Below are positions 9,763 through 18,575 of a stretch of DNA of 64,000 nt, in pieces. The DNA is taken from NCBI GenBank assembly GCA_020634755.1, contig JACKBC010000001.1, forward strand, positions 434,001-498,000, given 5' to 3'. Position 1 is the first letter of the stretch. The number at the start of each line of letters is the position of its first letter. This DNA comes from Caldilineaceae bacterium (GTDB taxonomy: Bacteria; Chloroflexota; Anaerolineae; Caldilineales; Caldilineaceae). Made by a program: the position numbers and the translations under genes. Under the pieces are notes generated by a model that saw nothing but the letters and a program-made list of their open reading frames with translations, made no database searches and was not told the DNA's origin.

Positions 9763-10548
9763 ATGCAAAGCACCTTTCTATCCATAAGTGCATGGCGAGA
9801 AATTTTGGCGCAGACATTGGGGGATTGCCCGGCGCAGGACAACGTGAGCCCGTCTTGGCTGGTCAACCCGGCCACGCGGCGTCGGCTCAAGCTGGATCGC
9901 TACTATCCCGATGTGGGGCTGGCCATTCGCTTTGTGGGGTTGACGGCCAAAGGGCAAAAGCGCCAGAGCGAATGGGAAATTCTGGAAACGGAACAGCGCG
10001 ACCAGACGCGGGCAGAGTTATGTTGGCTCAACGGCGTGCAGCTGGCGATTATTGATCCTGCGGAAGAACCACTCAAGCAGCTGGATCAATTTATGCACAC
10101 GCTCTCACGGACCCAAAAGGCAACGCCGCCGCCCTCTTCCAAACGCAAGGCGGCCATGAGCCAGGCCGCGGTGCGAACAACCTTGCAAAAAGCGCTGCAT
10201 ACAGCCAGCGCCTTGCGCAGCCGAATGGCCAAAAATCCCGAACAGGTTATGGCCACGCTGGCCGAATGCTGGCGCGATCGCGAAACCGGGATGATCAAAG
10301 ATTTGTCTCCAAGTCAAGCCGATATGGCCGCAAAGTCGACGCGCGGCAGCAAGAAAAAAGCCGTGCGCAATTTGGCGGTTGGGCAAACCGTGGCGCACGA
10401 ACGTTTTGGCGTGGGCCAAATCGTGGAGTTGGATGGCAGCGGCGCCGAGGAACGCATCTCGATTCTATTTCAAGAGAATGAACAGCCGCGCACGTTTTTG
10501 TTAGAGCTTGTGCGCGATAAGCTGAGCGCCGCCAAAGCGGCGGCATAA
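9763..10548 (+). CDS. Hypothetical protein: nuclease-like N-domain, UvrD-type Tudor-like C-domain
   Basis: A 261-residue soluble protein. The N-terminal ~110 residues (NPATRRRLKLDRYYPDVGLA, later ELCWLNGVQLAIIDP) resemble a PD-(D/E)xK nuclease-like core in which Asp/Glu residues lie near beta strands; this is inferred from pattern only. A basic linker (~120-200) follows. The last ~55 residues (GQTVAHERFGVGQIVELDG, ending FLLELVRDKLSAA) resemble the C-terminal Tudor-like domain of UvrD/PcrA helicases, which contacts RNA polymerase. ATG 9763 has GAAGGA upstream. The downstream neighbours are convergent across a strong terminator. A role in transcription-coupled DNA processing is possible but unproven. 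Confidence 0.55.
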   Translation: MQSTFLSISAWREILAQTLGDCPAQDNVSPSWLVNPATRRRLKLDRYYPDVGLAIRFVGLTAKGQKRQSEWEILETEQRDQTRAELCWLNGVQLAIIDPAEEPLKQLDQFMHTLSRTQKATPPPSSKRKAAMSQAAVRTTLQKALHTASALRSRMAKNPEQVMATLAECWRDRETGMIKDLSPSQADMAAKSTRGSKKKAVRNLAVGQTVAHERFGVGQIVELDGSGAEERISILFQENEQPRTFLLELVRDKLSAAKAAA

Positions 10549-10610
10549 AAACCACATGTGTGCGCAACGCCCAGGTTCACCAAAGAGAGCAGCATGGCTG
10601 ACGTAAATTC

Positions 10611-10655
10611 TTAAATTGCCGATGGCGCTGTGCGTTACACAACCGCCATCGTTTA
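10611..10655. repeat. Third copy of the GATGGC/GCCATC hairpin repeat
   Basis: TTAAATTGCCGATGGCGCTG followed by a loop and CCGCCATCG, matching the tandem pair at 7971-8068. It lies just downstream of the stop at 10548. Confidence 0.5.
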
Positions 10656-10668
10656 ATCCTCAACATAA

Positions 10669-10708
10669 AAAGCGGCGGTGGCCGATCGGCCACCGCCGCT
10701 TTTTTTTG
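10669..10708. terminator. Bidirectional rho-independent terminator
   Basis: A long perfect hairpin, AAGCGGCGGTGGCCGA against TCGGCCACCGCCGCTT, flanked by A residues on the left and a T run on the right, so it can end transcription in both directions. It sits between the convergent genes at 9763-10548 (+) and 10714-11109 (-). Confidence 0.9.
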
Positions 10709-10713
10709 CAAAT

Positions 10714-11109
10714 TTATCCTTCAAAAGGCTCACGCCCAAAATCACCCACGTAGTCCGATTCTGCCTCTACTTGGCTTTCCTGGTGCATGCGCAAAAGCAA
10801 GGCCGCGGTCAAGCGCGTATTTTCCTCCAATGCAACCTGAAGATGAACGCTTTCCCCTACAGCATAAAGAAGCAGAAAATAGATGAGGCCAAAAATGAGG
10901 CCGATAATACCTGCAACAATACCGCCGCTGGCCAGTGCGGCCAAACTACCCGGCAGCAGCCCGCCCAAAGCAGTGCCACCCACCATGCTCGGATCGGCAA
11001 TACCAACAACAATGGCGAATACAACGGATAGCGCCAGAATGATCCATGCAATCACCTTCAACAAAGTTCCAACCAGACGCAACACGCCAAATCTCTTCGG
11101 AACAGCCAT
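10714..11109 (-). CDS. Small integral membrane protein, function unknown
   Basis: 131 residues. Hydrophobic segments at about 12-37 and 62-90 (VIAWIILALSVVFAIVVGI and a Gly/Ala/Ile-rich stretch) suggest two or three membrane spans. They are followed by an amphipathic, partly acidic tail (VHLQVALEENTRLTAALLL) that could be cytoplasmic. The ATG at 11109 has a strong GAGGAGGGG SD. The stop lies 5 bp from the bidirectional terminator. I do not recognise a named family, but similar small two-span proteins with a short helical tail are frequent in Chloroflexota. It is followed upstream by the FmdB gene on the same strand. Confidence 0.75.
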   Translation of the reverse strand: MAVPKRFGVLRLVGTLLKVIAWIILALSVVFAIVVGIADPSMVGGTALGGLLPGSLAALASGGIVAGIIGLIFGLIYFLLLYAVGESVHLQVALEENTRLTAALLLRMHQESQVEAESDYVGDFGREPFEG

Positions 11110-11155
11110 AATCCCCTCCTCGGAATCGTGTAGTTTTTACAACCGCCGTTGATTA

Positions 11156-11500
11156 TTATTCAGAAACAGATGTTTTGGTTGAGCTTGTGCTCTCTGTTCC
11201 GCTATTCTTGGACTCAGATACACTTTCAGATTTTGTGGATGAGTCGGTGGAACTATCACTTGTGCTTTTTTCAGTGCTTTCTGGGGCAGAACCGTTGCCA
11301 TTCTTTTGAGAAGTGGTCGATTTTTTGCTATCGTTAATATACCAGCCGCTCCCCTTAAAATGGACAGCAGGCAACCCCATTTGGCGTTTGACATTTTTAC
11401 TATGACAATTGATGCAGGTCGGAACATCCGTTGACGAAAATGAGACCAATTTTTCAAATTCTGTTCCACAATCATTGCAAATAAATTCATAAATTGGCAC
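11156..11500 (-). CDS. FmdB-family zinc-ribbon protein
   Basis: The real start is most likely GTG at 11500, preceded by AAAGGAG: the resulting protein begins (M)PIYEFICNDCGTEFE, the classic FmdB/zinc-ribbon opening, and has 114 residues. The frame continues to 11599, but those 33 extra residues do not look like the family. The Cys pairs CNDC and CINC should bind one zinc. The core ends with FKGSGWYINDS, also typical. The last ~45 residues are a low-complexity Ser/Thr/Glu tail, usual for the family. The function of FmdB proteins is unclear; they were first named as putative regulators in formamidase operons. Confidence 0.82.
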   Translation of the reverse strand: MPIYEFICNDCGTEFEKLVSFSSTDVPTCINCHSKNVKRQMGLPAVHFKGSGWYINDSKKSTTSQKNGNGSAPESTEKSTSDSSTDSSTKSESVSESKNSGTESTSSTKTSVSE

Positions 11501-11625
11501 TTGATTCAACTCCTTTATGCTTAGCTTTGTTATAGATGAGCGTGAAATATTGGAATAAAATAATAATTTATCAAGTTCATCTACAACAGTTTCGGGCATA
11601 CCGCAATCCGCTGGCGTATTATCAG

Positions 11626-11713
11626 CTTATGTTACGCAAGCCTGGCGGAAAGTCAGCTCACCGACGTTCCTGTTTGTCTCTAGCAGGCTGGCTGTCGCTG
11701 CGTAACGTGAGTT
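11626..11713. repeat. Family A palindromic repeat, copy 1
   Basis: About 85 bp, opening TTATGTTACGCAAGCCTGGC and closing GTCGCTGCGTAACGTGAGT. The two ends are inverted (TTACGCA against TGCGTAA). Close copies lie at 37358-37443, 40891-40975, 46735-46820 and 62244-62330. Confidence 0.85.
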
Positions 11714-12123
11714 ATCAGTCCACAGCAGCAGGGTCGGCAAGGCAAACACCCATTTGACACATAGACTCTGCTGCTCACTCCCGCCATTACGCTCTACTGA
11801 GCGCTGTTTTCGCATACCCTGACTATCTTATATCATATACTATTTGGCTTGGCAAAGACCGTAAACAATCCCCGAAAAACAGGGCTTTCATCCAGACGGC
11901 AGATGCCCAATAGTGGACGGGAACAATCGTAAAAAGACGATAAATCATGCATGGACTGGGCAGCTATTTTCTGGTCTGAAAGAAAACAGCATTATTTTTT
12001 TAAGCTAAATTAGGACTTTTGGGTAATCCCTATAACGTACAAGTATCTAATATAATAGTTTCAGAATGACGTAAAGATGGTCCGCGGGTACATGCATTGA
12101 CGTAGTGTCTATCCGTCAATGCT

Positions 12124-12209
12124 CAGTCCACCGCAACGGTGTTGGCGATTCTGGCATCGGTCTCGAGTGGTGAATCCGGCCCTATGGCTTGCCGTTGCGA
12201 TCTACTGAT
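12124..12209. repeat. Family B palindromic repeat, copy 1
   Basis: About 86 bp, opening CAGTCCACCGCAACGGTG and closing TTGCCGTTGCGATCTACTGA. The ends are imperfect inverted repeats built on ATCAGTA..CGCAACGG. Eleven copies were found in the window. Confidence 0.85.
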
Positions 12210-12440
12210 TCTCCGTGCCAAACCGCTCTGTCAGAGACGGTTCACGGTTCACAACCGAATTTATAGATAGGTTTTTAGAGGACCATATTACTTTGCTGGC
12301 ACCCCATGACGCGCACGCCGCAATTAGTCAACCAGTATAATCAACGGACACAGAGTTGTCGAATTTTATAGCGCGGATACGCCATAATCTGAAACTTGGT
12401 CGATTCACTCTGGTAGAACCGCTACCCAAGGAGAAAACGA

Positions 12441-13064
12441 ATGTCGAGTCAATACGAATCAGCAGGCATACGCCAAAATTTTTTCAACACGTCAATTGAC
12501 ACAGGCAAATATGAACCCGAAGGTATCTATTTGAGTCCGCCATTTACCGGCAATGCCCGCATTATACAGCGCTGGGGAGACAATCCAGACCACTATGCCA
12601 AAGTAACCTATCATGGGGTTCCGCTCAAGGGCTATATTGGCGTGGGATTTGAGTTGAAAGCAGGCGCTAAAATTATTGCGCCCAGTGATGGCCGCGTGGT
12701 TGAAATCAGCTATGATTTTGGCGGTTTGGGCAAATATATCAAATTAGAACATTGGTGGGGAGAATCCATCTATGCCAATTTGCGCACCACGCTGGTCGAA
12801 ACAGGCCAAAGAGTGGCGCGCAATCATGTGATTGCTACAGTCGCTCCATTTGGTTCTTCGTCCAATGGGCGGCTCCATTTTGGCTTGCGCATAAAGCCTT
12901 ATGATCGTTTGGATGGGTGGGGCGGCTTTACGAACCCATTGCCCTTTTTATATATGGATGTATTGCGGTTTATTGAAAATCGGGATGCCCTGGGCCAGAT
13001 TCAAGAAGGCTCTGCTAATCCCCTGCCGCTATTCATTGAAGATATGACCATGCGCAGACCCTAA
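12441..13064 (+). CDS. Degenerate M23 (LytM/lysostaphin-fold) protein, probably non-catalytic
   Basis: 207 residues with the M23 peptidase fold pattern but without most zinc ligands. The expected HxGxD motif reads YIGVG (about residues 64-68), the YAHL motif reads YANL, and the HLH motif reads RLHF, so only one His survives. The hydrophobic framework (IIAPSDGRVVEI, GQRVARNHVIATV) is retained. No signal peptide is visible; the first ~60 residues are polar. ATG 12441 has AAGGAG. By analogy with EnvC/NlpD, degenerate LytM proteins activate amidases or act as structural binders; that role is inference here. The gene is monocistronic between repeat-filled spacers. Confidence 0.75.
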   Translation: MSSQYESAGIRQNFFNTSIDTGKYEPEGIYLSPPFTGNARIIQRWGDNPDHYAKVTYHGVPLKGYIGVGFELKAGAKIIAPSDGRVVEISYDFGGLGKYIKLEHWWGESIYANLRTTLVETGQRVARNHVIATVAPFGSSSNGRLHFGLRIKPYDRLDGWGGFTNPLPFLYMDVLRFIENRDALGQIQEGSANPLPLFIEDMTMRRP

Positions 13065-13068
13065 TTCT

Positions 13069-13146
13069 ACTTACGCAGCGCCCGTGGCTCGTCATAAGAG
13101 ACCGGCATGGCCGACCTGACAAGGTTCCTTCCGGGCTTGCGTAAGG
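13069..13146. repeat. Divergent family A repeat
   Basis: Opens ACTTACGCAGCGCCCGTGG and closes CCGGGCTTGCGTAAG; ends match those of 16755-16832, with unrelated centre. Confidence 0.6.
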
Positions 13147-13550
13147 CCTACTTAATTGAATTTCTCTTTATCATAATACTTATATAGTAGTACTAGTAGG
13201 GCCTGGGGAAATGGGGATAAGTTAATTGATGTATAGAAAACGCCTGTATGTAGTAGCAATGTTGAGCGCCGATACGCTATTTGGGGGGCATATCCCAATT
13301 GTTTCCCAAACGAAAAAGGATAAGTACCCGCATAAATTTGGGAAATATTGGAAAAACCCAAAGGGCATACTTGGAGAAGGCCAACATATAGTGGTGCGTT
13401 GAGTATAGAGCCCCAAGCGTGGGGAAAAGTGGCAACAGATAGCATAACAATTTGAATGGGCAGCAGTTGGCTTATCCCCAGGCATTATACAACTTATCCA
13501 TACTTATTATCCATACTTAGTCACTGTTCAGAAATAACTTGTCGATTTAA

Positions 13551-13580
13551 ACCTGTCAGGTCTCGAAGACCTGACAGGTT
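13551..13580. repeat. AACCTGTCAGG palindromic repeat, copy 1
   Basis: AAACCTGTCAGGTC and its complement GACCTGACAGGTTT flank a 3-5 bp loop, a near-perfect hairpin. A second copy with the same arms occurs at 59638-59668. Confidence 0.75.
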
Positions 13581-13610
13581 TGGCCGCCAACTTATTTCTT
13601 GACGATGACT

Positions 13611-13697
13611 TAGCAGATGCCAACGGCAAGAGATAGCGTTGGATTCAACTATCGGGACCGACGCCTAGATCGCCAACACCGTTGCGGTGGACTGATA
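13611..13697. repeat. Family B palindromic repeat, copy 2
   Basis: Opposite orientation to copy 1: opens AGCAGATGCCAACGGCAAGA and closes CCAACACCGTTGCGGTGGAC. Confidence 0.8.
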
Positions 13698-13807
13698 ATT
13701 ACATGTGGTCTAAATTTTCGCCTGAGCATGCCTCTGCTCAGGCCGGGTAATTCACGGGCCCCGCATACGTCGTGAAAGATTTATCAAAATAAGATGCGAA
13801 CAATAGG

Positions 13808-15892
13808 ATGATTGATGTGTTTGGCGCTGAGACAGAATCATTGTCAATAGAAAAAGGCCGTCGTTACGAGTTTATCGTAAATACTTCTAAGGAATTGATG
13901 GCCCTGATCGATCGTGAATATCGCTACGAAGCGGTGAATGACGAGCATTGCCGCGCCCGCAATCAGCCGCGCGAGGAAATTTTGGGTCGCACGGTGAGCG
14001 AGTTGTGGAGCCCGGAGATTTTCCGCAATACCATCAAGGAGCCGCTTGACCGCTGCTTGGCCGGCCAGGAAGTTAACTATCAGGCCTATTATGAACATGC
14101 CGCCATTGGCATGCGCTACATGGATGTTACCTGCTATCCCTACTACAATCCGGCGGGGACGGTAACGCATGTAGTTGTGGTGCAACGCGACATTACCGAG
14201 CGTGAACGCGCGGAGCAATCCATGCGCCGCTATGCACGCCGGCTGGAGACACTGCACGAAATTGACCGCGGCATTTTGGCTGCACAATCGCCCGAAGAGG
14301 TTGCCGACGCCGCCTTGCGTCATTTGTTGTATCTTGTCCCGTGTCAACGCGCCAGCATTGTGCTCTTTGATTCAGTTGATGCCGGCGCCATTCCGCGAAA
14401 TGGCGCCTATCCTGCCTATGCGCGGAAAAATGGTGCGGCGGGACATGAGGCGCGGTACGGCCGCGTCTTTGAGGTGGGTAAAATCCACGTGCTGGCTGAA
14501 TTTTGCAATGAAGAGCTGGGGTATGAACCAACTGAATCGGTCTCTTTTATCAATGTGCCGTTAGTCGTACAGGGCGAACTGTTGGGGGCATTGAGCATGG
14601 GGTCTGATGATGCGGCCACATTTGCTGGCGAACATGCGGATATTGCGCGCGAAGTGGCCTATCAGGTTGCTTTGGCAGTTCAGCAGGCGCAGTTGCGTCA
14701 GGAGCTTCACCGCTATACGACAGAGTTAGAGGTGTTGGTTGGCGAACGCACCCAGGAGATCGAGCAGCGCCGCCAAGTGGCCGAAGGGATGCGGGACATT
14801 TTGACCATCCTGAATTCTGTGCGTCCCCTGGATGAGGTGTTGAACTTTATTCTCGCCCAGGCCAAGAAGCTGCTTGTGACCGATAACGTGAGCTTTATTG
14901 CCCTTGCCACCGATACGGAACAGGCCGGGCTAAAGCCGGTGACCAGTGTGGGGGTGGAAGATCTGCTGCCTGCCGAAATCGAGTTGGCCCAAGAGATTAT
15001 TCGAGCGGCCATTGCCCAGCAGCGGCCCATGGCAATTAATGAACTGACCGTAGAGATTTTGCGCGAATTAAAGATCCAGGTCGCGGCCATTTCGCATCGC
15101 TATACTTCTATTTTGGTCGCACCGCTATCCGTAAATCGAAGTGGTACCGAAGGCGCGCTGGTTGTTTATTTTGTAGATGCGCATCAATTTTCCGATGAAG
15201 AGGTAGAAACAACAACATCATTGGCGGATCAAACAGCGCTGGCCATTGAGAATGCACGGTTGTACCAAAGCGCTGAGCAGTTGGCCGTTATGGAGGAACG
15301 GGAGCGGCTGGCCAGAGAGTTGCACGATTCTGTTACGCAATCACTCTATAGCCTTTCTCTTTTTTCTGAGGCGGGGCAGCGGCTCATTCGCGTGGGCGAC
15401 AATGCGCGCGTTGAAGAATATTTGGGGCAGCTGGGTGAGACAGCCCAGCAGGCCTTAAAGGAGATGCGGCTGCTGCTATATGAATTGCGGCCAGCCGTGC
15501 TTGAACAAGAAGGATTGATCGGTGCATTGCGTCGCCGCTTGGATGCAGTTGAAAAGCGCGCCGGCATTAATTTTACATTTGAAGTTGATGAACCCATTGT
15601 GCTGCCGCTTTCGGTTGAAGAGGGGTTCTATCGAATTGCGCAGGAAGCGCTCAATAATTCGTTAAAGCATGCGTTTGCTACACACGTTTGCGTTTCGATT
15701 GAGCGGCAAGATGGTGAAACGATTATGCAGATAGCCGACAATGGCGTCGGTTTTCCGGAGGAAGAAAGCAAAATGACAGGCGGGATGGGGCTCTCTGGTA
15801 TGCGCGAACGTGTCCAGAAACTTGGGGGCAGCTTGTGTATTGAATCCGCACCGGATCAAGGCGCCACCATTACGGTACGTGTCGGGACTTAG
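13808..15892 (+). CDS. PAS-GAF-GAF sensor histidine kinase, NarL type (HisKA_3)
   Basis: A 694-residue soluble histidine kinase. A PAS domain (about 15-140, ending VVVVQRDITERERAEQ) is followed by a GAF domain (~150-300), a helical linker (~300-330), a second GAF domain (~335-495), a HisKA_3 dimerisation domain with the phospho-acceptor His506 (ARELHDSVTQ), and a HATPase_c domain with an N-box (AQEALNNSLKHA), a G1 box (DNGVGFP) and a G2 box (GGMGLSGMRERV). No membrane span is visible, so it should sense a cytoplasmic signal through PAS or GAF. It lies 154 bp upstream of a NarL/LuxR regulator on the same strand, its obvious partner. Confidence 0.92.
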   Translation: MIDVFGAETESLSIEKGRRYEFIVNTSKELMALIDREYRYEAVNDEHCRARNQPREEILGRTVSELWSPEIFRNTIKEPLDRCLAGQEVNYQAYYEHAAIGMRYMDVTCYPYYNPAGTVTHVVVVQRDITERERAEQSMRRYARRLETLHEIDRGILAAQSPEEVADAALRHLLYLVPCQRASIVLFDSVDAGAIPRNGAYPAYARKNGAAGHEARYGRVFEVGKIHVLAEFCNEELGYEPTESVSFINVPLVVQGELLGALSMGSDDAATFAGEHADIAREVAYQVALAVQQAQLRQELHRYTTELEVLVGERTQEIEQRRQVAEGMRDILTILNSVRPLDEVLNFILAQAKKLLVTDNVSFIALATDTEQAGLKPVTSVGVEDLLPAEIELAQEIIRAAIAQQRPMAINELTVEILRELKIQVAAISHRYTSILVAPLSVNRSGTEGALVVYFVDAHQFSDEEVETTTSLADQTALAIENARLYQSAEQLAVMEERERLARELHDSVTQSLYSLSLFSEAGQRLIRVGDNARVEEYLGQLGETAQQALKEMRLLLYELRPAVLEQEGLIGALRRRLDAVEKRAGINFTFEVDEPIVLPLSVEEGFYRIAQEALNNSLKHAFATHVCVSIERQDGETIMQIADNGVGFPEEESKMTGGMGLSGMRERVQKLGGSLCIESAPDQGATITVRVGT

Positions 15893-16046
15893 TTGTCTAG
15901 CCGCTTAATTTTTGCGGCACTAGGAGGAGAATCAATCGACGCTGGTATAGGCCATGACTGAAAATGATGCGCCCCGCTTGAGCATTTTTAGCAATGGCCG
16001 CGGGAATTGTCTATATTGATTCACAATCATATTTATTGGAGGCATA

Positions 16047-16742
16047 ATGCAACCACAAGTTAGATGGCGACAGCCAAAATCTGATCATATTCGAGTCCTT
16101 ATTTCGGATGACCACGATGTTGTACGACGAGGGCTGCGCGCCTTGTTGGAGACCGAGCAGGATATCGAAATTGTTGGTGAAGCAGTGGATGGCGTTGAGG
16201 CCGTACTCAAAGCTCGCTCATTGCAACCGGACGTGATTCTATTGGATCTGATGATGCCGCGCAAAAATGGTATTGAAGCCATTACAGACATCAAAAATGA
16301 AAATCCTGATGCTTCCATTCTCGTTTTGACAAGCTATTCAGATGATGAAAAAGTGTTTGCCGCCATCAAAGCGGGCGCCTTGGGCTATTTGCTCAAAGAA
16401 ACTTCGCCCGACGAATTGCTGCAAGCTGTACGCGATGTGCATCGTGGAGAATCATCTTTGCATCCAGCCATTGCACGAAAACTGATTCGCGAGCTAAACC
16501 GGCCTTCCACGCTGCCTCCCTCTGATGAACCGCTGACCGATCGTGAGGTCGAGGTCTTGGTCAGAGTGGCGCGCGGTCTTTCCAATCAGGAGATAGCGGA
16601 TACCCTGATTATTAGCGAACGTACTGTGCGGACGCACGTCAGCAATATTTTGGGCAAACTACATTTGGCCAATCGCACGCAGGCCGCCTTGTATGCGCTT
16701 AAAGAGGGCCTAACGAGTCTGGATGAGGCTAGCGCTGCTTGA
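16047..16742 (+). CDS. NarL/LuxR-family response regulator
   Basis: 231 residues. The receiver domain (about 15-130) has the acidic pocket DD (21-22), the phospho-acceptor Asp67 in VILLDLMMP and the conserved Lys in LLKETSP. The LuxR-type helix-turn-helix lies at about 160-220 (LTDREVEVLVRVARGLSNQE, then RTVRTHVSNILGKL). ATG 16047 has a GGAGG SD. As partner of the upstream HisKA_3 kinase it should bind DNA when phosphorylated. A rho-independent terminator lies 155 bp downstream. Confidence 0.93.
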   Translation: MQPQVRWRQPKSDHIRVLISDDHDVVRRGLRALLETEQDIEIVGEAVDGVEAVLKARSLQPDVILLDLMMPRKNGIEAITDIKNENPDASILVLTSYSDDEKVFAAIKAGALGYLLKETSPDELLQAVRDVHRGESSLHPAIARKLIRELNRPSTLPPSDEPLTDREVEVLVRVARGLSNQEIADTLIISERTVRTHVSNILGKLHLANRTQAALYALKEGLTSLDEASAA

Positions 16743-16754
16743 TGTGCAATCACG

Positions 16755-16832
16755 ACTTACGCAGCGCCTGTGGATTGGCCGGAGTGCATAACATAGCTGC
16801 CCTGGCAATTTTTCCTCGAGGCTTGCGTAAGC
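16755..16832. repeat. Divergent family A repeat
   Basis: Opens ACTTACGCAGCGCCTGTGG and closes CGAGGCTTGCGTAAGC. Confidence 0.6.
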
Positions 16833-16896
16833 TCTAACAATGTGAAAACGACGCTCATCTACAGCTTTTGTAGGAGATTTTCGGAACCATAAGACG

Positions 16897-16923
16897 AAAG
16901 GCCGCTCATAGAGCGGTCTTTTT
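16897..16923 (+). terminator. Rho-independent terminator after the NarL-type regulator
   Basis: The stem GCCGCTC/GAGCGGT (one G-T pair) with loop ATA is followed by CTTTTT on the plus strand. Confidence 0.85.
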
Positions 16924-17033
16924 ATTGACACCAAGATACACCAGATTCTGGTCCATTTTTATTCCTAAACATGAGATAATTTTATTCGAATTTTCTTGTT
17001 GCGTGAATGCAAATACAGCATGGCGAGAAAATT

Positions 17034-17120
17034 ATCAGTAGATCGCAACGGCAAGAGATAGAACCGGCTTCAACAGTCGGGACCGATGCCTGAATTGCCA
17101 CACCGTGGCGGTGTACTGAT
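17034..17120. repeat. Family B palindromic repeat, copy 3
   Basis: Opens ATCAGTAGATCGCAACGGCA and closes CACCGTGGCGGTGTACTGAT; this copy shows the terminal inverted repeat ATCAGTA most clearly. Confidence 0.85.
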
Positions 17121-17159
17121 TATGGCAGCGTTGATAAGCTAAGTTTAGGAGATTTATTA

Positions 17160-18134
17160 ATGGAACAGCCGCAGGCCTCTCACTCTAGTGGGTCCTCAGA
17201 CAAACGGGCGCTAATTGCGCGTCCGTCCGAGACCCCTTTGGCTAATAAGGAGCAATCCATTCGCGTATTGGTCGCGGATGATCAAGATATGATGCGCGAA
17301 TTATTATCAATGTCCTTACAGCGCATGGGCTATAGTGTTGGAACGGCTCGCAATGGCAGGGAGGCCCTTGAACTATTTCAGAATTCTCCTTTTGATCTCT
17401 TGCTGTTAGATGTGGTGATGCCGGAAATGACCGGCTTTGAGGTTTGTGCTGCTGTCCGTCAATTCTCCGATATTCCCATTATCATGTTGACGGCACTTAG
17501 TCGCCCTGAAGATATTGTTAAAGGGTTGGAGTGTGGCGCCGACAACTATATAACGAAACCTTTTTCGTTTAAAGAGGTGGAGGCAAAGATTCAGGCAATT
17601 GTGCGCAGGGCCTTTTTCCCCTCTGAGCTTACCACTTTTTCGATTTTGGAGGAGGGTGATCTATGGCTAAATACGGAAACGCAAGAAGTAAAACTCGACG
17701 GAGTTTCGCTAGATTTGACGCCCATTGAATTTGGCTTGCTGCATCGTTTGGTTTTGCATGCCAACCAGCCCGTAAGCAAAAACGAGCTGTTGGAAAAGGT
17801 GTGGCCCGAGGATGCCTCCAACAATCTCAATATTGTGGAACTGGCCGTGCGCCGTCTGCGCACAAAGATTGAAGTCGACGTGGCCGATCCGCAACGCATT
17901 ATCACCGTACGTGGTTTTGGTTATCGATTGAACACATTTGAGGGCCGTCACTCTGCGCGCTTAGCCGAGATGCCAAGGGAAGAACCTGGGCAATTTACGC
18001 CCAGTCATCGTTCACACGAGCCAGCGCTAAGCGGCAGTAATCACAGTGTGTCGGAAATTGCTATCACGTTGAGCGATGATGAGCTTGACGCGTTGGTAGT
18101 CCAACCGTATGAACCTTTTACCGCGGGTGTGTAA
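17160..18134 (+). CDS. OmpR/PhoB-family response regulator with C-terminal extension
   Basis: 324 residues. A polar N-terminal ~33 residues precede the receiver domain (34-150; acidic pair at 40-41, phospho-acceptor Asp84 in LLLLDVVMP, and the Lys of ITKPFSF). The winged-helix OmpR DNA-binding domain lies at about 165-255 (LTPIEFGLLHRLV, VELAVRRLRTKIE, ITVRGFGYRL). A further ~70 residues are polar and acidic (ITLSDDELDALVV) and outside the normal family length of ~230. No kinase gene is adjacent, so it is an orphan regulator, unless it receives from the kinase at 13808. ATG 17160 has AGGAG. Confidence 0.9.
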   Translation: MEQPQASHSSGSSDKRALIARPSETPLANKEQSIRVLVADDQDMMRELLSMSLQRMGYSVGTARNGREALELFQNSPFDLLLLDVVMPEMTGFEVCAAVRQFSDIPIIMLTALSRPEDIVKGLECGADNYITKPFSFKEVEAKIQAIVRRAFFPSELTTFSILEEGDLWLNTETQEVKLDGVSLDLTPIEFGLLHRLVLHANQPVSKNELLEKVWPEDASNNLNIVELAVRRLRTKIEVDVADPQRIITVRGFGYRLNTFEGRHSARLAEMPREEPGQFTPSHRSHEPALSGSNHSVSEIAITLSDDELDALVVQPYEPFTAGV

Positions 18135-18261
18135 ATCATACACACCTAACCTAGCTGCGTTGAAAGCGTAAGCGGTTCTCAGCAGTTGCGCGTTAGCACT
18201 AACGTTTGGGCGGCAGCGTAAAAAGGTGAAATCGACTCTCACTGCATTGCCCCATGTAAAG

Positions 18262-18296
18262 CGACAGTATCTTCTTGATAGATGCTGTCGTTTTTT
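18262..18296 (+). terminator. Rho-independent terminator after the OmpR-type regulator
   Basis: The 10-bp stem CGACAGTATC/GATGCTGTCG (one G-T pair) is followed by six T residues. Confidence 0.9.
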
Positions 18297-18410
18297 AATT
18301 GAATTGTCATGGCTCTTTGGGAGCTCAAGGGGACTACACGAGATCCCGTTGAGCCATTGTCATAGCTCGACATAGTCATTTTTTGCCAGCGGCAAAGTGA
18401 TCAGGCCACT

Positions 18411-18488
18411 ATCCGCAGATCGCAATAGAGGCGGATTCATCAGTCGAGACCGACGCCTATATCGCCAACACCATTGCGGTGTGCTGAC
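18411..18488. repeat. Family B palindromic repeat, copy 4 (shortened)
   Basis: Opens CCGCAGATCGCAATAGAGGC and closes AACACCATTGCGGTGTGCTGA; about 8 bp are missing near the left arm compared with copy 3. Confidence 0.75.
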
Positions 18489-18575
18489 TATCAAAATGGG
18501 TGCTTACATCATATCCTACAAATGATCTGGATGCGGATTATTATGAATTGTAGACTTGCTATATCATAGAACAGG

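Larger units (their letters stand above)
11501..12440. other. Spacer of ~940 bp with two repeat families, no gene seen
   Basis: It contains a family A element (11626-11713) and a family B element (12124-12209). The B element is followed by ~60 bp (to about 12275, with CTGTCAGAGAC) that recurs after the copy at 29966. The stretch 11760-12100 is A+T-rich and shows no ORF I would defend. Confidence 0.65.
13065..13807. other. Spacer of ~740 bp with three repeat types
   Basis: Contains a divergent family A element (13069-13146), a CCTGACAGG palindrome (13551-13580) and a family B copy (13611-13697). The middle part, 13150-13500, has two overlapping minus-strand frames without recognisable protein features or SD, and two TTATCCATACTTA direct copies near 13495-13520. 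I see no supported gene. Confidence 0.6.
16743..17159. other. Spacer of ~415 bp: repeat, terminator, repeat
   Basis: Holds a divergent family A element (16755-16832), a terminator (16897-16923) and a family B copy (17034-17120). The remaining ~110 bp are A+T-rich and may contain the promoter of the next gene; none was identified with confidence. Confidence 0.7.

Noticed and set aside
13152..13485. Two overlapping minus-strand frames of 97 and 87 residues
   Set aside because: They overlap each other in different frames, have no SD and no domain-like pattern.
13490..13525. Possible DnaA boxes (TTATCCCCA, TTATCCATA twice)
   Set aside because: They do not match TTATNCACA well and are too few for an origin; no dnaA or dnaN nearby.
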